From an uncultured Clostridia bacterium (GTDB taxonomy: Bacteria; Bacillota; Clostridia; Christensenellales; Borkfalkiaceae), in assembly GCA_934230055.1 (NCBI GenBank), contig CAKQEE010000074.1:1-5870 (forward strand): 5,870 nucleotides of DNA, written 5' to 3'. The notes below the pieces were generated by a model. It had not been told where the DNA came from and searched no databases. It saw nothing but the letters and a program-made list of their open reading frames with translations. Shown in pieces: positions 1 through 5,430 of this stretch (positions are counted from its first letter, which is position 1; the number at the start of each line of letters is the position of its first letter). A program made the translations under genes and the position numbers.

Positions 1-2
1 GA

Positions 3-8
3 TATAAT
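3..8 (+). promoter_or_regulatory. Candidate -10 box (TATAAT) for the glutamate synthase leader
   Basis: The hexamer TATAAT is a perfect match to the sigma-A -10 consensus. It would place the transcription start near positions 14-15, immediately before the first leader hairpin. The -35 region lies outside the window, so the promoter cannot be fully judged. The position fits well: the predicted RNA would contain both candidate ANTAR hairpins, the terminator-like hairpin and then the first gene. Confidence 0.5.
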
Positions 9-13
9 CTTTG

Positions 14-78
14 AAAAAAGGGCAACGGAGTCCGTTTGCGTCGCATCGTCGGCGCACGCTTCGCGCCCTTTTTTCTTT
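14..78 (+). promoter_or_regulatory. Candidate ANTAR-responsive attenuator: two hexaloop hairpins ahead of a terminator
   Basis: Hairpin P1 pairs 20-23 with 30-33 (GGGC with GUCC, one G-U wobble) and closes the loop AACGGA at 24-29. It can be extended by 16-18 with 35-37 across one A-G mismatch. Hairpin P2 pairs 38-44 with 51-59, with single-base bulges at 52 and 55, and closes the loop AUCGUC at 45-50. Both loops have A at position 1 and G at position 4 and are closed by a C-G pair. This is the signature known for RNA targets of ANTAR antiterminators. The 3' side of P2 (51-59) overlaps the 5' arm of the terminator hairpin (51-55), so the two cannot coexist. An ANTAR protein is encoded at 4815-5396. 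Caution: P2 has a competing continuous 7-bp fold (37-43 with 50-56, one G-U pair) whose loop CAUCGU lacks the register. The assignment comes from hand folding only. Confidence 0.45.
51..78 (+). terminator. Intrinsic terminator-like hairpin with T-run in the leader
   Basis: GGCGC at 51-55 pairs perfectly with GCGCC at 63-67 around a 7-base loop. A single C and six T follow at 69-74, then a further T-rich stretch. This is the form of a rho-independent terminator. It lies between the -10 box and the first gene, so it could act as an attenuator. It could equally be the end of an upstream transcription unit not visible here, in which case the T-rich leader carries no regulation. Confidence 0.55.
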
Positions 79-117
79 GTTTAAAGTAAACGTTCCCGAA
101 CCGATTTTCAGGCTCGG

Positions 118-124
118 AAAGGAG
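118..124 (+). promoter_or_regulatory. Ribosome binding site that sets the start of the amidotransferase gene
   Basis: AAAGGAG lies 6 bases before ATG at 131. It decides the start. The same frame is open back to a TTG at 11, but that extension has no ribosome site, would read through the leader hairpins and would add an arginine-rich stretch unlike the family. Confidence 0.85.
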
Positions 125-130
125 CTTTAT

Positions 131-1231
131 ATGAAAAAAGAAGGCGAGGTAAGAATCCCCGCGGGCTGCGCGATAGCGGGAATTTTCGATAAAAGCGGCG
201 GCAATATTTCGGGAAAAACGATAGTGGAAGCTATTGCCACCATGCACGACCGTTCAAACGGTCTCGGCGGCGGTTTCGCGGGGTACGGAATTTATCCGCA
301 GTATAAGGATTTATACGCCCTGCACGTTTTTTACGACGATATGACGGCGAGAGAGGATTGCGAAAAATATCTCGACAAGGCGTTCGAGATAGTAAACCTT
401 TCTAAAATTCCCGTAAGAAAAACGCCCAAAATCACGGGCGAGCCGCTTATATGGCGATACTTCGTCAGCCCCGATCCGAACGCCCTTCGGGACAGCCATT
501 TAGACGAAGCGGAATACGTTTCGAGAAAGGTTATAAAGGTTAATTCGGAAATTAAAGGCGCGTACATATTTTCCAGCGGCAAGAATATGGGAGTATTCAA
601 AGCGGTGGGCTTTCCCGAGGACGTGGGTGAATATTATCGCCTTGAAGAATACGAAGGCTATTCGTGGACGGCGCACGGCAGATACCCCACGAACACCCCC
701 GGTTGGTGGGGCGGCGCGCATCCCTTTTCTATGCTCGATTCTTCCATAGTCCATAACGGCGAAATTTCGTCTTACGACGCGAACAGAAGATTTATAGAAA
801 TGTTCGGGTATAAGTGCAATCTTTTAACGGATACCGAGGTTATAACCTATATAATAGACTACCTCGTAAGAAAGAAAGGACTTACCCTCGAAGAGACGGC
901 TTCCGTCATCGCCGCGCCATTTTGGAGTACGATAGCGAGGAAGCCCGAAAAAGAACGGGAAACGGCGGAGTTTTTAAGAAAAGAATTTCCGAGCCTTCTG
1001 ATTACGGGACCTTTTTCTATACTCGTGGGATTTACGGGCGGAATAATGGCACTTAACGACAGGCTGAAACTTCGCTCGCTCGTGGTTGCGGATAAGGACG
1101 AAAAAACTTTTTTCGCAAGCGAAGAATGCGCTATAAGGAAGATGGAACCGAACGCGGAAAACCTGCGAGCGCCCGAGGGCGGCGAGCCGGTTGTGGTAAG
1201 ATTGAACGCGGAAGCTTATTCCCGCGCGTAA
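131..1231 (+). CDS. gltB1: Glutamate synthase, class II glutamine amidotransferase subunit (GltB1-type)
   Basis: This 366-residue protein is the glutaminase part of a split glutamate synthase. It hydrolyses glutamine and passes ammonia to the synthase core encoded next. The visible class II (Ntn-type) hallmarks are the nucleophile Cys13 in the motif AGCAIAGI, the motif AHGRYPTNTPGWWGGAHPF at about 181-199 with Arg184, HNGEI at 208-212, TDTE at 233-236 and ASEECAIR at 329-336. The 12 residues before Cys13 would have to be removed to free the catalytic amino group, as in other class II enzymes with propeptides; this is inferred. No FMN or iron-sulfur domain follows, so it is a stand-alone domain rather than a truncated large GltB. 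It ends 17 bases before the next gene, whose ribosome site lies in the gap. The ATG at 131 is chosen because of AAAGGAG at 118-124. Function is well supported by motifs and context. Confidence 0.9.
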   Translation: MKKEGEVRIPAGCAIAGIFDKSGGNISGKTIVEAIATMHDRSNGLGGGFAGYGIYPQYKDLYALHVFYDDMTAREDCEKYLDKAFEIVNLSKIPVRKTPKITGEPLIWRYFVSPDPNALRDSHLDEAEYVSRKVIKVNSEIKGAYIFSSGKNMGVFKAVGFPEDVGEYYRLEEYEGYSWTAHGRYPTNTPGWWGGAHPFSMLDSSIVHNGEISSYDANRRFIEMFGYKCNLLTDTEVITYIIDYLVRKKGLTLEETASVIAAPFWSTIARKPEKERETAEFLRKEFPSLLITGPFSILVGFTGGIMALNDRLKLRSLVVADKDEKTFFASEECAIRKMEPNAENLRAPEGGEPVVVRLNAEAYSRA

Positions 1232-1248
1232 CGTAAGGAAAACAGAAA

Positions 1249-2751
1249 ATGTATCAATATGCGGAATACGAAGTAAAAAGAGATAAAGAGCGTTGCACGG
1301 AGTGCGGAGCGTGCGTTAAGCAATGCTATAACGGCGTTCATTATTTTACCGAAAGAAAGGGCGGAAGAGTGCTTTTATCGGACGAAACGAAGTGCGTTAA
1401 TTGCCATAGATGCGTGGAATTCTGCCCCGAGCGCGCCCTAAAAATAGTTAAAAGCGACTTGACCTTTAAGGAAAATAAAAGTTGGAGCGGCTCGGACGTG
1501 ACGGAGATATACAAGCAGGCGGAAAGCGGCGGCGTGCTTCTTTCTTCCATGGGCTGTCCGAAGGATTATCCCGTTTATTTCGATAAAATTCTGATAAACG
1601 CTTCGCAGGTGACGAACCCTTCGATAGATCCTTTAAGAGAGCCTATGGAAACGCGGGTTTTTCTCGGCAAGCGCACACAGGAGATTGTAAGGGATAAAAC
1701 GGGCAGAATAGTTCCCAAGCTTTCGCCTATGCTTAAACTTTCTTTGCCGATAATGTTTTCCGCAATGAGCTACGGCTCTATAAGCTACAACGCGCACAAA
1801 GCCCTTGCGACGGCGGCGAGAGAACTCGGCACCTATTACAACACGGGAGAGGGCGGCTTGCATAAGGATTTTTACGAATACGGCGAAAACACGATAGTTC
1901 AGGTCGCTTCGGGAAGATTCGGCGTGCATAAAGATTTTCTTAACGCGGGCGCGGCTATCGAAATAAAAATGGGGCAGGGCGCGAAGCCCGGCATAGGCGG
2001 GCATCTCCCCGGCGCGAAAATTACGGAGGACGTTAGCAGAACGCGTATGATTCCCGTAGGCACGGACGCTATTTCTCCCGCGCCTCACCACGATATTTAT
2101 TCGATAGAAGATTTGCGGCAGCTCGTTTTTTCTCTTAAAGAAGCGACGGACTATAAAAAACCTGTGATAGTAAAGGTTGCGGCGGTGCATAACATAGCGG
2201 CGATAGCGAGCGGCATCGCAAGAAGCGGTGCGGACGTTATCGCGATAGACGGATTTCGCGGCGGCACGGGAGCCGCCCCCACGAGAATCAGGGATAACGT
2301 GGGTATTCCGATAGAACTTGCGCTTGCGGCGGTGGACGAAAGGCTTCGTGAAGAGGGAATAAGAGAGGACGTTTCCCTCGTGGTCGGCGGTTCGATAAGA
2401 AACAGCGCGGACGTGGTTAAGGCGATAGCTCTCGGCGCGGACGCGGTGTACATAGGAACCGCCGCGCTTATAGCGTTCGGGTGCCATATGTGCAGAAGCT
2501 GCCAAAGCGGCAAATGCAACTGGGGCATCGCGACGCAGATACCCGAACTTACCGCAAGGCTAGTGCCTGAGATAGCGGCAAAAAGGCTTATAAACCTTAT
2601 GACGGCTTGGAACAACGAGATTAAAGAGATAATGGGCGGCATGGGAATCAATTCCGTGGAAGCTTTAAAGGGCAACAGGCTTATGCTTCGCGGCGTGGGA
2701 CTTGGCGGCGAAGAACTTAAAATTCTCGGAATAAAGCACGCGGGCGAATAA
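1249..2751 (+). CDS. gltB2: Glutamate synthase core subunit: ferredoxin domain plus FMN-binding synthase domain (GltB2, archaeal type)
   Basis: This 500-residue protein makes glutamate from 2-oxoglutarate and the ammonia released from glutamine, using electrons passed to FMN. An N-terminal two-cluster ferredoxin domain carries CX2CX2CX3C at 16-26 and again at 49-59 (the second followed by Pro60), enough for two [4Fe-4S] clusters. The FMN-barrel domain follows from about 160, with SAMSYGSIS at 171-179, NTGEGG at 198-203, QGAKPGIGGHLPG at 243-255, SPAPHHDI at 276-283, IDGFRGGTGAAP at 333-344 and VVGGS near 378-382. Cys412, Cys418 and Cys423 have the CX5CX4C spacing of the [3Fe-4S] site in large bacterial GltB, and there is an extra Cys415. 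The ferredoxin fusion and the lack of amidotransferase and GXGXG domains define the archaeal-type enzyme. AAGGA at 1235-1239 lies 9 bases before the ATG. No NAD(P)H-oxidising small subunit is encoded in the window, so the electron donor is open; ferredoxin or a GltD encoded elsewhere are the options. Confidence 0.92.
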   Translation: MYQYAEYEVKRDKERCTECGACVKQCYNGVHYFTERKGGRVLLSDETKCVNCHRCVEFCPERALKIVKSDLTFKENKSWSGSDVTEIYKQAESGGVLLSSMGCPKDYPVYFDKILINASQVTNPSIDPLREPMETRVFLGKRTQEIVRDKTGRIVPKLSPMLKLSLPIMFSAMSYGSISYNAHKALATAARELGTYYNTGEGGLHKDFYEYGENTIVQVASGRFGVHKDFLNAGAAIEIKMGQGAKPGIGGHLPGAKITEDVSRTRMIPVGTDAISPAPHHDIYSIEDLRQLVFSLKEATDYKKPVIVKVAAVHNIAAIASGIARSGADVIAIDGFRGGTGAAPTRIRDNVGIPIELALAAVDERLREEGIREDVSLVVGGSIRNSADVVKAIALGADAVYIGTAALIAFGCHMCRSCQSGKCNWGIATQIPELTARLVPEIAAKRLINLMTAWNNEIKEIMGGMGINSVEALKGNRLMLRGVGLGGEELKILGIKHAGE

Positions 2752-2803
2752 GGCGGCTTTACGAAAAGAGAAAGCTTCGGCAAGGCGGCGTAAACCCATT
2801 TAT

Positions 2804-2820
2804 AGTTATAAAATATAACT
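2804..2820. repeat. Perfect 7-bp inverted repeat, AGTTATA-AAA-TATAACT
   Basis: AGTTATA at 2804-2810 and TATAACT at 2814-2820 are exact reverse complements around AAA. The ATAACT half reappears at 2841-2846. Such a dyad could be an operator for a dimeric DNA-binding protein. In AT-rich DNA a dyad of this size can also occur by chance. I do not recognise it as a known nitrogen-regulator site. Confidence 0.4.
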
Positions 2821-2862
2821 CAAAATTTTTCTGAATATAAATAACTATTATTTTAAAAATCG

Positions 2863-2891
2863 TTTAAAAACGGAAAGGCTTGTGATATAAT
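2863..2891 (+). promoter_or_regulatory. Promoter-like sequence abutting the GltB3 start codon
   Basis: TATAAT at 2886-2891 is preceded by TGA (2883-2885), giving an extended -10 form. TTTAAA at 2863-2868 lies 17 bases upstream as a partial -35. The octamer GATATAAT is the same as at the start of the window. The difficulty is position: transcription would begin near 2898, inside the second codon of the gene that starts at 2893, so it could not produce that full-length protein. It may be coincidence in AT-rich DNA, or serve only the downstream genes. Confidence 0.2.
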
Positions 2892-2892
2892 T

Positions 2893-3606
2893 ATGATTGT
2901 CGACGCAAGAAATAAAGATTACGCGGAATTAAACCGCATTATCAAAGATAATTCCGAAGTAGAGATAGAAAACTGCTTGGGACAGCGTTTTTTGGCGGAC
3001 GGAACGAGCGGCAAAAACGTTAAAATAAAGGGAACGGCGGGCAACGCCGCCGCGGCGTATCTTAACGGCGGAAGAGTAGAAATTTTCGGCTCCGCGCAAG
3101 ACGCTTTGGGCGACACGATGAACGAAGGCACCGTTATCGTACACGGCTCCGCGCAGGACGCGGCGGGTTACGCAATGCGCGGCGGCAGTATTTTTATAGA
3201 GAAAAACGTCGGGTACCGCGTGGGTATTCATATGAAGGCTTATATGGAAAAAACTCCCGTAATAGTCGTGGGAGGAAGAACGGGGAGCTTTCTCGGCGAG
3301 TATCAGGCGGGCGGATATATAATAGTTTTAGGGCTTTACGGTGAAGAAAAGATAACGGGATATTTTTGCGGAACGGGTATGCACGGCGGCAAAATTTATC
3401 TCCGCACGAAGAATTTGCCGAAAGACCTTCCTCCGCAGGTAAATGCCGCAAAGGCGACCGAAGCGGATAAAAAAGAAATAGAAAAATACGTGGCGGAATT
3501 TTGCGTGTATTTCGGAAAAAACGAGGAAGAAATACTTTCTTCCGATTTTTACGTGCTTACGCCGAACTCCGCAAACCCTTATAAAACGTTGTACGTTCAG
3601 AACTGA
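2893..3606 (+). CDS. gltB3: Glutamate synthase GXGXG-domain subunit (GltB3)
   Basis: This 237-residue protein corresponds to the C-terminal domain of large bacterial GltB, a right-handed beta-helix that plays a structural role and packs against the synthase core. From about residue 30 to 170 it shows the family's regular glycine pattern: GQRFLADG, GTAGNAAAAYLNGG, GSAQDALGDTMNEG, GSAQDAAGYAMRGG and GGRTGSFLGEYQAGG. The element GSAQDA occurs at 66-71 and again at 85-90, one coil of the helix apart. The C-terminal 65 residues are charged and follow the helix. There are no catalytic motifs, as expected. The ATG at 2893 fits the family's usual N-terminus (I-D-A then ELN). Its ribosome site, AAAGG at 2874-2878, is 14 bases away, which is long, so initiation may be weak. 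With the two genes before it, all three GltB functional modules are present. Confidence 0.88.
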   Translation: MIVDARNKDYAELNRIIKDNSEVEIENCLGQRFLADGTSGKNVKIKGTAGNAAAAYLNGGRVEIFGSAQDALGDTMNEGTVIVHGSAQDAAGYAMRGGSIFIEKNVGYRVGIHMKAYMEKTPVIVVGGRTGSFLGEYQAGGYIIVLGLYGEEKITGYFCGTGMHGGKIYLRTKNLPKDLPPQVNAAKATEADKKEIEKYVAEFCVYFGKNEEEILSSDFYVLTPNSANPYKTLYVQN

Positions 3607-3619
3607 AAAGGAGAAAAAC

Positions 3620-4810
3620 ATGGGCTATACCGTAAAAGAGGTGTTAGACTACGTTAAGGAAGAGGACGTAAAATTCATACGTCTCGCTTTTTGCGACGCG
3701 CACGGAAAGATAAAAAACCTTTCCGTAATGCCTTCGGAGCTGGAAAGGGCCTTTACGCACGGCATATCTTTCGACGCTTCCGCCGTTCGCGGATTCGAGG
3801 GTGTGGAAAAATCGGATATGTTCCTCTTTCCCGATCCGGACACGCTTGCCGTGCTTCCGTGGAGACCTTCCCGAGGGAGAGTCGTGAGGCTTTTTTGCGA
3901 TATACGCTACCCGAACGGCACCCCGTACGAACTCGATTGCAGGGGGCTGCTGAAAAAAGCGATAGCTTTTGCTGCGGAGAACGGCGTTAAGGCGCGCTTC
4001 GGCACGGAATTCGAGTTTTATCTTTTCAAAACGGACGAGAACGGCAACAAAACGGAAGAACCCGCGGACGAGGCGGGGTATATGGACGTTGCGCCCGCCG
4101 ATAAAGGAGAAAACGTTCGGCGCGAAATTTGCCTTACCATAGAGGAAATGGGGCTTTTTCCGGAGGCTTCTCATCACGAGGAAGGTCCGGGGCAGAACGA
4201 AATAGATTTTAAGTATGCCGATGCTTTAAGCGCGGCGGATCACGCGGTAACGTTTAAGAACGCTGCGGAAACGATAGCTTATAAAAACGGTTTTTACGCT
4301 TCTTTTTCGCCGAAGCCCGTTGCGGGCAAAAGCGGGAACGGCTTGCATATAAACGTCTCTCTGCTCGATGCGGACGAGAATAGATTCAATAGCTTTATGG
4401 CGGGAATTTTGAACAGAATAGAGCAAATGACCTGCTTTTTGAACCCGACGGAAGAGTCTTATGCAAGGCTCGGTGAATATAAAGCCCCGAAAGCCGTTTG
4501 CTGGGCAAAAGAGAACCGTTCCGCGCTTATAAGAATCCCCGCCGAGAACGGCGACGGCGCGAGAATGGAGTTGCGCTCTCCCGATCCTTCCGCTAATCTT
4601 TACCTTGCTTTCGCGCTTATTTTGTTTGCGGGAACGGAAGGGGTTATCGGCAAAGAGGTTTTGCCCGCGGAATACGAAGCCAACGCGTTCGAGAGCGTTA
4701 AGGGGATTAAAACGTTGCCAGACAATCTTTACCTTGCGATAGCGGCGGCGAAAAACGGAGATTTTATTAAAAAGTACGTTCCGGAAAAGATTTTCCGTTC
4801 GTTCACCTGA
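3620..4810 (+). CDS. glnA: Glutamine synthetase, type I, short C-terminus
   Basis: This 396-residue enzyme makes glutamine from glutamate, ammonia and ATP in the cytosol. The beta-grasp domain has FDASAVRGF at 51-59 and SDMFLFPD at 65-72. The catalytic domain shows the metal and substrate motifs EFEF with Glu130 and Glu132, HHEEGPGQNEIDF at 185-197, GNGLHINVS at 239-247 with His243, NRSALIRIP at 299-307, and RMELRSPDPSANLY at 315-328 with Glu317 and Arg319. The single-residue-shorter HHE...NE spacing fits the GSI-alpha group, and no adenylylation-site segment is seen. Type I enzymes usually have about 440-470 residues. This one stops at IFRSFT, without the tail that normally carries EWDxYR-like and VxPWE-like sequence. 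Neither the downstream bases nor the next gene encode that tail, so no frameshift is evident. AAAGGAG at 3607-3613, right after the previous stop, lies 6 bases before the ATG. It is probably co-transcribed with the glutamate synthase genes and the regulator. Confidence 0.92.
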   Translation: MGYTVKEVLDYVKEEDVKFIRLAFCDAHGKIKNLSVMPSELERAFTHGISFDASAVRGFEGVEKSDMFLFPDPDTLAVLPWRPSRGRVVRLFCDIRYPNGTPYELDCRGLLKKAIAFAAENGVKARFGTEFEFYLFKTDENGNKTEEPADEAGYMDVAPADKGENVRREICLTIEEMGLFPEASHHEEGPGQNEIDFKYADALSAADHAVTFKNAAETIAYKNGFYASFSPKPVAGKSGNGLHINVSLLDADENRFNSFMAGILNRIEQMTCFLNPTEESYARLGEYKAPKAVCWAKENRSALIRIPAENGDGARMELRSPDPSANLYLAFALILFAGTEGVIGKEVLPAEYEANAFESVKGIKTLPDNLYLAIAAAKNGDFIKKYVPEKIFRSFT

Positions 4811-4814
4811 TTTT

Positions 4815-5396
4815 ATGGATAGAGAAAGAAGCGAGGAGCGGGTGCTTATCGTTTCGTCGGCGGATAAGGGCGAAGTATTTTTTCGCGGCGCGCTTTCCAA
4901 GGAGTTTTCCGCAGAGTTCGCGGGGAGCGGCGCGGAAGCGCGAAGGCTTCTTGCCGAGGACGACAGAGACGTTATAGTTATAAACAGCCCTCTTAAAGAC
5001 GAATACGGAGACGAGCTGGCGGAGGAAATCGTAAAAGATTCCTTTGCGGGCGTAGTTCTGCTCGTAAAATCCGCCGCGTGGGACGGAATTTCTTTCGCTA
5101 TGGAAAAAGCGGGGGTGCATTGCTTGCAAAAGCCGCTTTCCGCACAGGCTTTTTTAAGCGGGGTACGCCTTGCGGCGGCAACCTCTTGCAGGCTTAAAGG
5201 GTTTGCGAAAAAAACGGAAAATCTTAAAAGCAAAATGGAAGAAATAAAGCTCGTCGGCAGGGCGAAACTTATGCTTATGCAAAAGCTTTCGCTTACAGAG
5301 GAAGAAGCGCACAAGTATATAGAAAAACAGGCTATGGACAGGTGCGTAAAGCGGGTTCTCGTTGCCGCGGACGTAATAAAAACTTACAGCGAGTGA
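4815..5396 (+). CDS. Pseudo-receiver/ANTAR-domain transcription antiterminator (NitR-like)
   Basis: This 193-residue protein has a receiver-like domain at about 8-120, a helical, probably coiled-coil linker at about 125-147, and an ANTAR RNA-binding domain at about 144-190. The ANTAR part has the typical pattern [28 protein letters not shown] at 148-175. ANTAR proteins (AmiR, NasT, EutV) bind two-hairpin RNA motifs and block terminator formation. The receiver part looks unphosphorylatable: the acidic pocket reads VSSADK (13-18) and the phosphoacceptor position is Asn57 in VIVINSPL, while the conserved lysine (Lys106, LQKP) remains. Control by partner protein or ligand, not by a kinase, is therefore likely. 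The gene starts 4 bases after the glnA stop without a visible ribosome site, so translation is probably coupled to glnA. GTG at 4842 is an alternative start but its GAGGAG is only 3 bases away. A tandem stop TGA TAA ends it. A glnA-linked ANTAR regulator called NitR is known in clostridia; orthology here is inferred. Confidence 0.85.
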   Translation: MDRERSEERVLIVSSADKGEVFFRGALSKEFSAEFAGSGAEARRLLAEDDRDVIVINSPLKDEYGDELAEEIVKDSFAGVVLLVKSAAWDGISFAMEKAGVHCLQKPLSAQAFLSGVRLAAATSCRLKGFAKKTENLKSKMEEIKLVGRAKLMLMQKLSLTEEEAHKYIEKQAMDRCVKRVLVAADVIKTYSE

Positions 5397-5430
5397 TAAA
5401 AAGGGTAAAAAACTTAAAGGAAAAACATAT

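Larger units (their letters stand above)
2752..2892 (+). promoter_or_regulatory. AT-rich gap between the second and third glutamate synthase genes
   Basis: These 141 bases are the longest gap after the leader in a cluster where other gaps are 4-34 bases. The first 40 bases resemble the neighbours in composition and contain AAGGCGGC twice (2750-2757 and 2782-2789). From about 2791 to 2892 the sequence becomes very AT-rich, with a perfect dyad at 2804-2820, further ATAACT at 2841-2846 and a small dyad CGTTTAAAAACG at 2861-2872. No convincing terminator hairpin and no reading frame are seen. It probably holds an internal promoter or operator for the downstream genes, but no promoter can be placed with confidence. 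Confidence 0.45.

Noticed and set aside
11..130. N-terminal extension of the amidotransferase to a TTG at 11
   Set aside because: There is no ribosome site, the translated stretch is arginine-rich and unlike the family, it overlaps the leader hairpins, and an excellent AAAGGAG stands 6 bases before ATG 131.
1633..2783. Long minus-strand open frames over the synthase core gene (1633-2505 and 2151-2783)
   Set aside because: They are antisense shadows of a strongly motif-supported gene, with low-complexity Ser/Ala/Arg-rich translations and no recognisable domain.
2752..2800. Terminator after the synthase core gene
   Set aside because: Only a GCTTT/AAAGC 5-bp pairing with a 10-base loop and a 2-bp UUCG hairpin are found, with no T-run after them.
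2752..2892. Second ANTAR target in the large gap
   Set aside because: I looked for A-N-N-G-N-N loops on stable stems. The best case (AAGGCG at 2782-2787) has only about two base pairs, and there is no terminator.
3088..3162. Repeated nucleotide segment GGCTCCGCGCA-GACGC, 57 bases apart, as a DNA repeat element
   Set aside because: It encodes the repeated GSAQDA of the beta-helix and is explained by protein structure rather than by a mobile or regulatory repeat.
4780..4850. Frameshift explaining the short glutamine synthetase
   Set aside because: None of the frames after the stop gives the expected tail (EWDxYR-like, VxPWE-like), and the next gene's own receiver domain begins almost at once.
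4226..5314. Long minus-strand open frame spanning glnA and the ANTAR gene
   Set aside because: It crosses two real plus-strand genes with clear motifs. Its serine-rich translation has no family features, so it is a codon-bias shadow.
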